From Chloroflexota bacterium (lineage in GTDB: Bacteria > Chloroflexota > Anaerolineae > Anaerolineales > DRMV01), in contig JAADEP010000214.1 in the NCBI GenBank assembly GCA_013153335.1, positions 1 through 19,173 on the forward strand: a stretch of 19,173 nucleotides of DNA, read 5' to 3'. The notes under the pieces are model-generated. The model searched no databases, was not told the origin of the DNA, and saw only the letters and a list, made by a program, of their open reading frames with translations. The position numbers and the translations under genes are program-made. Each line of letters opens with the position of its first letter. Positions within the stretch are counted from its first letter, which is position 1. This document shows positions 1-8,135 of the stretch, piece after piece.

Positions 1-587
1 GCAACGGCGTAGGTCACTTTGCGGGTGACAAATTGCCGTCCGCGGCGTGGGCTTTCGTGGTTGAAGAGGATACCCGAAACCGCGAACAGGCCGTACGATT
101 CGCGGTAATTGACCGTAATCCAATGCGCGTAAACTTTGCTGACACCATAAGGGCTGCGGGGATAGAAGGGCGTGTTTTCGTTTTGGGGAATTTCGCGCAC
201 CTTCCCGAACATTTCGCTGGTGGAAGCTTGGTAAAAGCGCGCCTTGGGATGTGCGACTCGGATCGCTTCTAAAAGCCGCGTCACCCCCAACGCGTTGACG
301 TCTCCGGTTAGAATAGGTTGCTCCCACGAAACCGGGACGAACGTTTGCCCGGCTAAGTTGTAGACTTCATCGGGCTTGTATTTCTCCATGATGCGTAACA
401 AGGATGGAAAATCCGTCAGATCCGCCTTGACGAGTTGAATGCGGTCGAGCAGATGGCGGATGCGTTCATGATAACCGTGGCTGGTGTGGCGAATCAGGCC
501 AATGACTTCATAACCTTTGTCAAGCAAAAATTCAGCCAAGTATGAGCCATCTTGACCTGAAATGCCCGTGATCAGCGCTAGAGGCAT
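1..587 (-). CDS. gmd: GDP-mannose 4,6-dehydratase, N-terminal part (cut by window edge)
   Basis: Short-chain dehydrogenase/reductase family enzyme that converts GDP-mannose to GDP-4-keto-6-deoxymannose, a precursor of fucose- or rhamnose-type sugars for cell-surface glycans; cytosolic. Only the first 195 codons are present. Visible are the Rossmann motif TGISGQDGSYL (residues 7-17), YNLAGQTFVPVSWE (76-89), the active-site stretch STSEMFG (122-128) and the catalytic YxxxK pair Y147/K151 in SPYGVSK, followed by GILFNHESPRRG (172-183). These are family hallmarks of Gmd. The ATG at 587-585 is preceded by AGGAGG (598-593) with 5-nt spacing. The gene is divergent from the liv operon and has its own promoter. 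The C-terminal substrate-binding part lies outside the window, so a closely related sugar-nucleotide dehydratase cannot be fully excluded. Confidence 0.9.
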   Translation of the reverse strand, partial: MPLALITGISGQDGSYLAEFLLDKGYEVIGLIRHTSHGYHERIRHLLDRIQLVKADLTDFPSLLRIMEKYKPDEVYNLAGQTFVPVSWEQPILTGDVNALGVTRLLEAIRVAHPKARFYQASTSEMFGKVREIPQNENTPFYPRSPYGVSKVYAHWITVNYRESYGLFAVSGILFNHESPRRGRQFVTRKVTYAV

Positions 588-634
588 GGCATCCTCCTCG
601 CAAAAGCCTTTTCCTCATTGGCGAGGTGTGGCCG

Positions 635-664
635 ATTATAGTGCGAGGCGAGAAGGTCCGTCAA
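635..664 (-). promoter_or_regulatory. Sigma70-type promoter for gmd
   Basis: On the minus strand, TTGACG (664-659) is followed after 18 bp by a perfect TATAAT (640-635). The predicted start near 628 would give a ~40-nt leader before the gmd ATG. This rests on consensus match and position only. The 198 bp between this promoter and the opposite-facing one at 863 hold no gene that I recognise. Confidence 0.7.
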
Positions 665-862
665 GGCGTTTTCTCCTCAAGGCAACACGAGCTGTCCGCA
701 CCTTTTTTATCGGGTTTAGATCCAGCAGGTTTTTCGGTTTTTTCTGCTCAACCTCGCCAGCTTGGGACGGGGAAGTTCGAGCATAATGGCTTTGTACAGG
801 CCGGCTTCGGTGATATTAACCGGAGGCGATTTTACCCACTCACTGTTGACCTGATTTGGTTT

Positions 863-891
863 TTGACAAAATCATGACCTTCGGGTAAAAT
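863..891 (+). promoter_or_regulatory. Sigma70-type promoter for the liv/acyl-CoA synthetase operon
   Basis: Perfect -35 TTGACA (863-868), 17-bp spacer, -10 TAAAAT (886-891). The start would be near 898, giving a ~70-nt leader before livG at 970. The -10 element lies inside the right arm of a perfect 10-bp inverted repeat: GATTTTACCC at 828-837 and GGGTAAAATC at 883-892. The repeat could be a regulator site. Confidence 0.75.
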
Positions 892-969
892 CTGAGGCAC
901 CCTGGTTCCGCTTTCGCGGCCTTGCTGCTCGGCCTGTTTTGACGCCGCTGCCTTAGGAAGGAGTGCTTC

Positions 970-1800
970 ATGCCGCTACAACCCCGCGGGTTTCGTCACG
1001 CGCTCAATCGTAGCACGCTTCGGCCCGGGGAGCGCCAGCTCGAGGTTCAAGGTTTGCATCTGGCTTTTGGTAAGGTCGCCGCGCTCGCGGGGGTTTCCTT
1101 CACGGTCTATCAAAGCGAGATTTTGGCCATTATCGGCCCCAACGGCGCGGGCAAAACCAGCCTTCTCAACAGCATCAGCGGCCTTTATCGCCCCCAGCGG
1201 GGCAGTATCCGCTTCTATAACGACGGCGAGACGTATGAGTTGACCCGTCGTAAGCCACATGAGATCGCCCAGTTGGGTATTGCCCGATCCTTCCAGAATA
1301 TCGAGCTCTTTCGCCATATGACGGTGCTCGATAACCTGATGGCCGGCGCTCACGTCCACATGAAGTCCGGCCTGCTTCCCAGCCTTATCTATTGGGGACC
1401 CGCACAACAAGAGCAGATTCACTTCCGCGAGTTTGTCGAGGATATCATCGACTTGCTCGAGATTGAAGCCATTCGCTATAAAAAGGTCGGCACGCTGTCG
1501 TATGGCCTGCAAAAACGGGTCGAATTGGGCCGGGCTTTGGCGATGAAACCGGCTATCCTGCTGCTCGATGAGCCCATGGCAGGCATGAACACCGAAGAAA
1601 AGGAAGACATGGCCCGATTCATCCTGGACGTCAATGAAGAGCACGGGGTCACGGTGGTCTTGATCGAGCACGATATGGGCGTGGTGATGGACATCAGCGA
1701 CCGCATCGTCGTGCTGAGCTTTGGCCGCAAAATCGCCGAAGGTACACCCGAAGAGATTCGGCAAAATCCCGAAGTGCGCCGCGCGTATTTGGGCGAGTAG
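970..1800 (+). CDS. livG: Branched-chain amino acid-type ABC transporter ATP-binding protein LivG
   Basis: One of two ATPase subunits of a HAAT-family (LIV-type) ABC importer, acting at the cytoplasmic face of the membrane. Of 276 residues, Walker A GPNGAGKT is at 56-63, the Q-loop glutamine at about 109, the signature LSYGLQKRVE at 176-185, Walker B ILLLDE at 196-201 and the H-loop histidine at 234 (LIEHDM). The degenerate signature LSYG, rather than LSGG, together with the inserted stretch at about 90-150, fits LivG rather than LivF. There is an N-terminal extension of about 20 residues before the ABC core. The ATG at 970 follows GGAAGGAG with about 7-nt spacing. It is the first gene of the operon. 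Substrate cannot be read from this subunit. Confidence 0.92.
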   Translation: MPLQPRGFRHALNRSTLRPGERQLEVQGLHLAFGKVAALAGVSFTVYQSEILAIIGPNGAGKTSLLNSISGLYRPQRGSIRFYNDGETYELTRRKPHEIAQLGIARSFQNIELFRHMTVLDNLMAGAHVHMKSGLLPSLIYWGPAQQEQIHFREFVEDIIDLLEIEAIRYKKVGTLSYGLQKRVELGRALAMKPAILLLDEPMAGMNTEEKEDMARFILDVNEEHGVTVVLIEHDMGVVMDISDRIVVLSFGRKIAEGTPEEIRQNPEVRRAYLGE

Positions 1801-1879
1801 CCCAGCAGGCCCTTCTGCCTAACCACAAGCTCGTGTCAGGTTCCTCGTTCCCTGGGAAACTTTTTTCGCCGGAGGTGCT

Positions 1880-3805
1880 ATGGCCTCCCCGTCTGCAAAA
1901 CCGCAAACGTTGCCCCAATATCTGCGGTATCACTACTTGGCCCATCCTGACCGGGTGGCCATGCGCGAGCGGATTTATGGCATTTGGTCCCCGATCACGT
2001 GGCGCGAGCTGTATGAGTACGTCAAGTACTTCGCCCTGGGGCTGCACAAGCTCGGCTTGCGACCGCAAGATACGGTCGCGATTATCGGCGATAACCGGCC
2101 CGAGTGGGTGATCGCCGAGCTCGCGGCCCAGGCCATGGGCGCGAAGTCCGTCGGCATTTATCAAGATTCCATCGTCGCTGAGGTGCAGGACATCGTGCTG
2201 CGCTCGGACGCGACCTTCATCGTGGCCGAGGACCAAGAACAGGTCGACAAGATCATCGAGATGTGGCCTCGAATCAAAAACCAGGTGCACAAGGTCATTT
2301 ACTACGACCCGAAAGGACTGCGCAATTACACCGAACCTTATTTGATGTACTTCCCGCAGGTCATGGAAATCGGCCGGCACGTGGAAGAAGCCAATATGGG
2401 CTTTTTTGAGGAACGCGTGGCCGAAGGCCGAGCCGATGACCTCGCGATTCTTTCCACGACCTCAGGCACGACTTCGCGGCCCAAGTTGGCCATGTTGACC
2501 CATCGCAACCTGATCAGCATGGCCAAGAACCTGATGGCCGTGGACCCGCTGGAGCCCGACGATGAGTACGTTTCCTTCCTCCCGTTGGCCTGGATCGGCG
2601 AACAAATGATGACCGTGGCCAGCGGCCTTTATGTGGGCTTTAAGGTCAACTTCCCCGAGGCGCCGAACACGGTGCAGCACGATATTCGCGAGATTGGGCC
2701 GCAAGTGATGTTCAGCCCGCCGCGGATTTGGGAGAGCCTGGTCAGCCAGGTGCAGGTCAAAATCGAAGATACTACCCGACTCAAGCGCTGGTTTTTCAAT
2801 TGGGCGATGCCCATCGGCTACGCCATGGCCGACACTCGCTTCCGCAAAGAAGAGCCGTCGCTTTGGCTTCGTATCAAATATTTCTTCGCCCGCTGGCTCG
2901 TTTTTGAGCCCATCAAAGACCAATTGGGCCTGCGGCATCTCAAGCGCGCCTACACTGGCGGCGCGGCTTTAGGCCCGGATGTTTTCCGGTTCTTCCACGC
3001 GCTGGGCGTCAACCTCAAGCAGATTTATGGCCAGACCGAAATCAGCGGCATCGCGGTGGTGCACCGCGATGGGGATATCAAGTTCCAGACCGTGGGCCTG
3101 CCCATCCCTGAGACCGAAATTCGCATTGACGAAGAGACCGGCGAGATCTTGATGCGCTCGCCCGCGGTCATGGTCGGCTATTACGGCAACCCCGAGGCCA
3201 CGCGCGCGGCCCTGGATGAGGACGGATGGTTGCACTCGGGCGACGCGGGTTATCTGGACGAAGATGGCCATTTGATCGTCATCGACCGCGCCAAAGACGT
3301 GATGACCTTGGCCGACGGGACCAAGTTCAGCCCGCAGTTTATTGAGAACAAACTGAAGTTCAGCCCTTACATCCGGGAAGCGGTCGTTTTCGGCGGCGAG
3401 GACCGACCCTTCGTGACCGCGTTGATTAACATTGACTTCGCGAACGTGGGCAAGTGGGCAGAGAACCGGCTCATCCCATATACCACGTATACTGACCTGG
3501 CCCAAAAGCCCGAGGTGTACGCGCTCATCAAAGAGCACGTCCTCCGCGCGAATGAGGACCTGCCCCCGGCCGCGCGCATTCGTCGTTTCTTGCTGTTGCA
3601 CAAAGAGCTGGACGCGGACGACGCGGAGCTCACCCGGACGCGCAAGGTGCGGCGGCGTTTGGTCGCTCAGCGCTACGCGGATTTGGTCGCGGCCATGTAT
3701 CGGGGCGAACCGACCGTCGAAGTCCAGACCACCATTACCTATCAGGACGGTTCGACCGCCACCCTGCGTACCAATTTGCGCATTGAAGACGTGAGCACGG
3801 AGTGA
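1880..3805 (+). CDS. AMP-forming acyl-CoA synthetase (long-chain type) within the liv operon
   Basis: ANL-superfamily ligase: ATP + carboxylate + CoA gives acyl-CoA + AMP + PPi through an acyl-adenylate. The 641 residues carry the P-loop STTSGTTSRPK (about 192-202), YGQTE (383-387), the ATP-ribose-binding SGD with D454, the hinge region IDRAKD (468-473) and a C-terminal TRTRKVRR stretch whose lysine (about 589) is the candidate catalytic Lys. Length and the mid-domain insertion resemble long-chain acyl-CoA synthetases. The ATG at 1880 follows GGAGGTG at 1871-1877. It sits 79 bp after livG and ends only 3 bp before livH, so it belongs to the transporter operon. Activation of the imported solute is an inference. 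The substrate could be a fatty, branched or aromatic acid. Confidence 0.9.
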   Translation: MASPSAKPQTLPQYLRYHYLAHPDRVAMRERIYGIWSPITWRELYEYVKYFALGLHKLGLRPQDTVAIIGDNRPEWVIAELAAQAMGAKSVGIYQDSIVAEVQDIVLRSDATFIVAEDQEQVDKIIEMWPRIKNQVHKVIYYDPKGLRNYTEPYLMYFPQVMEIGRHVEEANMGFFEERVAEGRADDLAILSTTSGTTSRPKLAMLTHRNLISMAKNLMAVDPLEPDDEYVSFLPLAWIGEQMMTVASGLYVGFKVNFPEAPNTVQHDIREIGPQVMFSPPRIWESLVSQVQVKIEDTTRLKRWFFNWAMPIGYAMADTRFRKEEPSLWLRIKYFFARWLVFEPIKDQLGLRHLKRAYTGGAALGPDVFRFFHALGVNLKQIYGQTEISGIAVVHRDGDIKFQTVGLPIPETEIRIDEETGEILMRSPAVMVGYYGNPEATRAALDEDGWLHSGDAGYLDEDGHLIVIDRAKDVMTLADGTKFSPQFIENKLKFSPYIREAVVFGGEDRPFVTALINIDFANVGKWAENRLIPYTTYTDLAQKPEVYALIKEHVLRANEDLPPAARIRRFLLLHKELDADDAELTRTRKVRRRLVAQRYADLVAAMYRGEPTVEVQTTITYQDGSTATLRTNLRIEDVSTE

Positions 3806-3808
3806 GGC

Positions 3809-4681
3809 ATGGATACCTTCATTCAACTCACCCTCACCGGGTTGACCAACGGCGCGATCCTGGCCTTGGCCGCGCTGGGGTTTGTCCTCATTTACAAAGC
3901 CAGCGATGTGATCAACTTCGCCCAAGGCGAGTTCTTGCTCATCGGCGCGTATCTGATGTACGCGTCGATTGTGCAGATCGGGCTGCCCTGGACCCTGGGC
4001 GTTTTGGTGACCATGGTGATCGCCGTGCTCTTGGGGATTTTGATCGAGCGCCTGGTGCTGCGCCCCCTCATCGGCGAGCCCATTATTTCGGTGATTATGG
4101 CGACCATCGGCTTGAGCAGCCTGCTCCAGGCTATCGTGCGCATGATTTGGGGGAGCCAGCCCAAATCCTTCCCGAGCTTCATCCCCAGCGACCCGGTCAA
4201 TATTTTGGGCGCGACCGTGGGCGCAGACCGGCTTTGGGCCATTGGCATCGCCGCGGCGCTGATGCTCTTTTTCAGCCTGTTCTTCCGCTTTTCCAAGGAA
4301 GGCATTGCCATGCGCGCGGTGGCCGACGACCAACAGGCCGCGATGAGCATGGGCATCAGCGTGAAAAAAGTCTTCGCGTGGGCCTGGTCCATCGCGGCTG
4401 TCACAGCCGCGATCGCGGGCGCGATCGTAGCCAACATCGTGGGCGTGGGGCCTCATTTGAGCCATTTTGGGCTTCGGGTCTTTCCGGTGGTGATTTTGGG
4501 CGGCCTCGATTCCATCCCCGGCGCGATTGTGGGTGGGGTCATCATCGGGCTTTTGGAAGCGTACGTCGGCGGCTACATCAGCGGAAGCTTGAACCAGGTG
4601 ATTTCGTTCGTGGTTTTGGTTTTGATCCTCATGATTCGCCCGTATGGTCTGTTTGGTCGGGAGATCATTGAGCGCGTATAA
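3809..4681 (+). CDS. livH: Branched-chain amino acid-type ABC transporter permease LivH
   Basis: Integral membrane permease of the LIV-type importer. The 290 residues form roughly eight hydrophobic segments. Family signatures are the N-terminal GFVLIYKASDVINFAQGEF, the cytoplasmic EAA-like loop GIAMRAVADDQQAAMSMGI (about 169-187) that contacts the ATPase, and VVILGGLDSIPGAIVGG near residue 230. Length is normal for LivH. The start is 3 bp after the synthetase stop, with GGAG at 3799-3802 inside the upstream coding sequence, so translational coupling is likely. It should heterodimerise with LivM. Confidence 0.92.
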   Translation: MDTFIQLTLTGLTNGAILALAALGFVLIYKASDVINFAQGEFLLIGAYLMYASIVQIGLPWTLGVLVTMVIAVLLGILIERLVLRPLIGEPIISVIMATIGLSSLLQAIVRMIWGSQPKSFPSFIPSDPVNILGATVGADRLWAIGIAAALMLFFSLFFRFSKEGIAMRAVADDQQAAMSMGISVKKVFAWAWSIAAVTAAIAGAIVANIVGVGPHLSHFGLRVFPVVILGGLDSIPGAIVGGVIIGLLEAYVGGYISGSLNQVISFVVLVLILMIRPYGLFGREIIERV

Positions 4682-4756
4682 GCCCATCGGGCTGCTTGGG
4701 ATTGGGGCCTGGGCGGCCTTCACGCGATTTTATCCCCTCACAAGGTGGTGGCATCC

Positions 4757-5803
4757 ATGATTTCGGGGACGTTTCACACTTCCTATCGTTCGGACATGGC
4801 TTTGCGGCGCACGTGGATCGAGCGTTTGCGCCTCGGGCTGTTCATCGCTTTCATTGTGTTGTTCCCCTTTGTGGTGCGAAAACCCTATCCCATTTTTCTG
4901 ATGAACCAGATCGGCATTGCCACCATCGGCGCGATCGGGCTGAACATCCTGGTTGGGTACACCGGCCAAATTAGCTTAGGCCAGGGCGCGTTCATGGCTG
5001 TGGGCGCCTATACCGCGGGCATTTTGACCGCGCGTATGGGGGTGCCGTGGTGGTTGACCATCCCCATTGCCGCGCTGGTGACCGCGGCGGTCGGCGCGTT
5101 GTTCGGCATCCCGTCGCTGCGCATGAAAGGGCTGTATTTGGCCATCGCCACCCTGGCCGCGCAGGAGATCATCCTCTGGGTCGTCACCCACTGGGATGCG
5201 GTCACGGGCGGCGTGGACGCGCTGGTTGTGCCTCCGCCCATGCTTTTTGGCCAACCGGTCAACACCGACTTTCGCTTCTATTGGGTCATTTGGCCCTTGG
5301 TGGGCCTGACCGCGCTCTTGACCGCGAACCTCTTTCGCACTCATTATGGCCGCGCGTTCATCGCCATCCGCGATCAAGACATCGCGGCTGAGGTCATGGG
5401 CATCAACGTGTTCGCGTACAAGCTCCTGGCCTTTGGTGTTTCTTCCTTTTTCGTGGGCCTGGCTGGTGCGCTGATCGCCCACTACCGCAGCATTGTTACG
5501 TGGGAGCGCTTCACCATCGAAACCTCCGTCCTCTATCTGGCCATGATCATCATCGGGGGTTTGGGCTCGATCTCAGGCTCGCTCTTCGGCGCGGCTTTCA
5601 TGACCCTGCTGCCCGCGTTCCTCACCAACGTTGGCCGGGCGCTGCAAGGCGTTATCCCGGGCATGGACGAGCTGATTCCTTACTTGCAGCAGGCTTCCTT
5701 TGGCCTGGTGATTATCCTGTTCCTCATTTTGGAACCCGAAGGCTTGCGCAAAATTTGGCAGGACATCAAAAACTACTTCGCGCTTTGGCCGTTCAGTTAC
5801 TGA
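4757..5803 (+). CDS. livM: Branched-chain amino acid-type ABC transporter permease LivM
   Basis: Second permease subunit of the importer, 348 residues. It has multiple membrane segments, the conserved GLNILVGYTGQISLGQGAF stretch (about 57-75), the EAA-like loop AFIAIRDQDIAAEVMGINV and GGLGSISGSLFGA near the C-terminal third. I chose ATG 4757 because AGGTGG (4743-4748) lies 8 nt upstream. An in-frame GTG at 4745 would add four residues but has no ribosome site before it. The 75-bp gap after livH contains only a short hairpin (AGCCC/GGGCT). Pairs with LivH. Confidence 0.9.
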   Translation: MISGTFHTSYRSDMALRRTWIERLRLGLFIAFIVLFPFVVRKPYPIFLMNQIGIATIGAIGLNILVGYTGQISLGQGAFMAVGAYTAGILTARMGVPWWLTIPIAALVTAAVGALFGIPSLRMKGLYLAIATLAAQEIILWVVTHWDAVTGGVDALVVPPPMLFGQPVNTDFRFYWVIWPLVGLTALLTANLFRTHYGRAFIAIRDQDIAAEVMGINVFAYKLLAFGVSSFFVGLAGALIAHYRSIVTWERFTIETSVLYLAMIIIGGLGSISGSLFGAAFMTLLPAFLTNVGRALQGVIPGMDELIPYLQQASFGLVIILFLILEPEGLRKIWQDIKNYFALWPFSY

Positions 5804-5941
5804 CGGGGCTGGTTTTGGGTTGGGCTCCTGGGACCCGGGTCGGAAGCTGTTGAGCCGGTGCTTTGGGCGGCCGGCCTGGGTTCCCTTATCCGGGGCGTAT
5901 CGGTGGTCTTGTGATTGGCACACTCTTTGGAGGAGGTGGCT

Positions 5942-7132
5942 ATGCGTTCCAAATGGTTGCTCGTCCTGCTGGTAGTGGCCCTGGCGGGGGTCTTGGCCGC
6001 TTGCGGGGGTGGCGATAAGGCCACCGAGACCACGACGGAGGCCATCAAGGTCGGCGCGATCTTCGACCTCACGGGGCCGACGTCGGATGTGGGCAAGCCA
6101 TACGCCGAGGGCATCAAGGGCTATGTAAAGTGGCTCAACGACAACGGCGGTATAAATGGCCGTCCGATCGACCTTCGACATGCTGATTACGCCTACAAGG
6201 TGGACCAGGCTGAACAGCTTTATTCGCAATTCGTGCAAGAAGGAGTGGTCGCCTTCCAAGGTTGGGGAACCGGCGACACCGAGGCGTTGCGCTCCCGCAT
6301 CGCGGCGGATCAAATTCCCTTCATGAGCGCGTCGTATTCGGCCAACCTGGTGGACCCCAAAGTCGCGCCGTATAACTTCGTTATCGGCACGACTTATTCC
6401 GACCAAGCCATTATCGCGATCAAATGGGCGATGCAAGATTGGGCGGAGCAAGGCAACACGGGCAAGCCCAAGGTCGCGCTGGTGCATCACGACAGCCCCT
6501 TTGGGAAGTCGCCCGTAGAAGACGCCAAGGCCTTCGCGGAGGCCAATGGCGTGGCCTTCATGAGCCTGCCCATGCCCAAGGGCGCGACCGATTACGTGGC
6601 TGAGCTCACCAAGATCAAGGACTTTGGCGCGAATTACATCATCATCCACACCGTGTCGAGCCCGGCCGCGACCTTTGTGAAGGACGCGAGGGCCCAGGGC
6701 ATGGACGCGAAGATCATCAACCTCAACTGGTGCGCGGATGAGTTCTTCATCGAATTGGCCGGCGACGCGGCCGAAGGCGTGTATGGCGTGCAGCCCTTCA
6801 CCCCGCCCAGCGTGCCGGTTGAGGGGCACAAGATCCCGACCGAGTGGGCGAAGGCCAACGGCAAGGACGTGGATGTACACTTCATCCAGGGCTGGTACAC
6901 CATGGACGTGATGACCGCGGGCATCCGCAAAGTGGTCGAGCAGGGCAAAGAGGTGACCGGCCCCAACATCAAGGCCGCGCTGGAGACGTTGACCAACTAC
7001 GAGACCGGCGGCGTGACCTATCCCATCACCTTTACGCCCGAAAGCCACCGCGGGAATTTGGGCTCGCGCGTCTACCAGGTCGTTGACAAGCAATGGACCC
7101 AGGTGACGGACTACATCACCGTCGAGCCGTGA
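5942..7132 (+). CDS. livK: Branched-chain amino acid-type ABC transporter substrate-binding lipoprotein LivK
   Basis: Extracytoplasmic receptor (periplasmic-binding-protein type 1 fold) that delivers solute to LivHM. The 396-residue precursor starts with a lipoprotein signal: MRSK, a hydrophobic run, then lipobox LAAC with lipidated C21, followed by GGG and a Thr/Glu-rich linker. The mature domain opens with the typical IKVGAIFDLTGPTSDVGKPY and GINGRPIDL. The ATG at 5942 is preceded by AGGAGG (5931-5936). An upstream in-frame ATG at 5915 lacks a ribosome site and would spoil the signal peptide. A lipid-anchored rather than free binding protein fits a cell without a conventional outer membrane, but is not proof. 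Ligand class is not determinable by eye. Confidence 0.92.
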   Translation: MRSKWLLVLLVVALAGVLAACGGGDKATETTTEAIKVGAIFDLTGPTSDVGKPYAEGIKGYVKWLNDNGGINGRPIDLRHADYAYKVDQAEQLYSQFVQEGVVAFQGWGTGDTEALRSRIAADQIPFMSASYSANLVDPKVAPYNFVIGTTYSDQAIIAIKWAMQDWAEQGNTGKPKVALVHHDSPFGKSPVEDAKAFAEANGVAFMSLPMPKGATDYVAELTKIKDFGANYIIIHTVSSPAATFVKDARAQGMDAKIINLNWCADEFFIELAGDAAEGVYGVQPFTPPSVPVEGHKIPTEWAKANGKDVDVHFIQGWYTMDVMTAGIRKVVEQGKEVTGPNIKAALETLTNYETGGVTYPITFTPESHRGNLGSRVYQVVDKQWTQVTDYITVEP

Positions 7133-7140
7133 GCTGACGC

Positions 7141-7179
7141 GCCGGGCTGGATCGGGCCGCGGGTTCGATCCGGCCCGGC
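7141..7179 (+). other. Intra-operonic stem-loop between livK and livF
   Basis: Arms 7141-7154 (GCCGGGCTGGATCG) and 7166-7179 (CGATCCGGCCCGGC) can form a 14-bp stem with one G-U wobble and an 11-nt loop. No U-tract follows, so it is not a standard terminator. Its place just after the binding-protein gene suggests 3'-end mRNA stabilisation or partial transcription blocking, a common way to raise binding-protein output over the other subunits. That role is an inference. Confidence 0.6.
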
Positions 7180-7217
7180 CCTTGCCCTTTGACATGGCCC
7201 ATCGGGAAGGAGGCCGT

Positions 7218-8021
7218 ATGACGGAACCGATGCTCCAGGTCAACAACATTGAGGTGATTTACAACAAGGTCATCCTCGTGCTCAAGGGCTTGTCCTTGGA
7301 AGTTCGTCCGGGCCAGATTGTGGCTTTGTTGGGTGCGAACGGCGCGGGCAAGACGACCACCCTCAAAGCGATCTCAGGCCTGCTCAAGCCCGAGGATGGC
7401 GAAGTGACCGATGGCTCCATCTTGTTTGAAGGCGTGCCCATCCACGAAAAAGAAGCCGACGAGATCGTGCGTTTGGGCATCTTTCAGGTGATGGAGGGTC
7501 GTCGGGTTTTCGAGCATTTAACCGTGGAAGAAAACCTGATGGCCGGGGCTTATACCCGTCCGGGGCGCGAATTCAAGCGCGATTTGGAGGTGGTTTATCA
7601 TTACTTCCCGCGGCTCAAGGAACGACGCCATCAAAAGGCGGGCTATCTTTCGGGCGGCGAGCAGCAAATGCTGGCCATCGGTCGCGCGCTCATGGCACGG
7701 CCCAAGTTGATGCTCCTGGATGAACCTTCCTTAGGTTTGGCACCATTGCTTGTGCGGGAGTTGTTTGGTATCATAGAACGTATCAACAAGGAACAAAACA
7801 CAACCATCCTGCTGGTTGAGCAAAACGCCAACTTGGCCTTGCAAATTGCGGATTACGCGTATATCATGGAAAATGGGAGGATTGTGCTGGATGGGACCCC
7901 GGAGGTCCTGCGCGAAAATGCCGACGTACGGGAATTTTATTTAGGCTTGACCGAGGTCGGGCAGCGCAAGTCCTACCGGGAGGTCAAGCACTATAAGCGT
8001 CGCAAACGATGGTTATCTTGA
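7218..8021 (+). CDS. livF: Branched-chain amino acid-type ABC transporter ATP-binding protein LivF
   Basis: Second ATPase of the importer, 267 residues. Walker A GANGAGKT is at 39-46, signature LSGGEQQ at 144-150, Walker B LMLLDE at 164-169 and the switch region LLVEQN at about 198-203. Compactness and the lack of the LivG insertion support LivF. AAGGAGG at 7207-7213 selects ATG 7218. The upstream in-frame ATG candidates (7182 and 7194) have no comparable site. After the usual end (YLGL, about 241-244) there is a basic tail, including KSYREVKHYKRRKRWLS, which ordinary LivF proteins do not need. It may contact a partner such as the operon's acyl-CoA synthetase, but this is speculative. Confidence 0.92.
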   Translation: MTEPMLQVNNIEVIYNKVILVLKGLSLEVRPGQIVALLGANGAGKTTTLKAISGLLKPEDGEVTDGSILFEGVPIHEKEADEIVRLGIFQVMEGRRVFEHLTVEENLMAGAYTRPGREFKRDLEVVYHYFPRLKERRHQKAGYLSGGEQQMLAIGRALMARPKLMLLDEPSLGLAPLLVRELFGIIERINKEQNTTILLVEQNANLALQIADYAYIMENGRIVLDGTPEVLRENADVREFYLGLTEVGQRKSYREVKHYKRRKRWLS

Positions 8022-8058
8022 GGATGCAACCGCGAAGGCATACCCGGGAGGGAGGGGA

Positions 8059-8084
8059 GCCGGTCGCCTGCAAAGGGCGACGGC
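8059..8084 (+). other. Small stem-loop between livF and the phosphatase gene
   Basis: GCCGGTCGCC (8059-8068) can pair with GGCGACGGC (8076-8084), leaving one bulged G. No T-run follows, so it is probably not a terminator. The 114-bp gap shows no convincing promoter, so the downstream pair may be transcribed from the liv promoter. Confidence 0.35.
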
Positions 8085-8135
8085 GCTTATCGTGGTTGGG
8101 GAAGCCGGTACGTATCGCGGAGGAGGGGTAGAGGC

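Noticed and set aside
720..760. Possible T-rich terminator hairpin in the gmd-livG gap
   Set aside because: AGCAG and CTGCT can pair only across a long T-rich loop, and no gene ends here, so a terminator makes no sense.
828..857. Second divergent promoter using the left inverted-repeat arm as a minus-strand -10
   Set aside because: TAAAAT is present on the minus strand, but the 17-18 bp upstream hexamer (AAATCA or CAAATC) does not resemble a -35 element. gmd already has a better promoter at 635-664.
2969..4723. 584-codon open frame on the minus strand
   Set aside because: It is antisense to the acyl-CoA synthetase and livH, which carry clear family motifs. Its composition (Gln/His/Asp/Arg/Gly-rich) is typical of a GC-rich shadow frame. 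The same applies to the long minus frames at 5573-7249 and 11389-13275.
5916..5930. TGGCAC-N5-TTGG, close to a sigma54 (-24/-12) promoter, before livK
   Set aside because: The invariant -12 GC is GG, and the site abuts the ribosome site so that transcription would start at about the ATG. There is no activator gene nearby.
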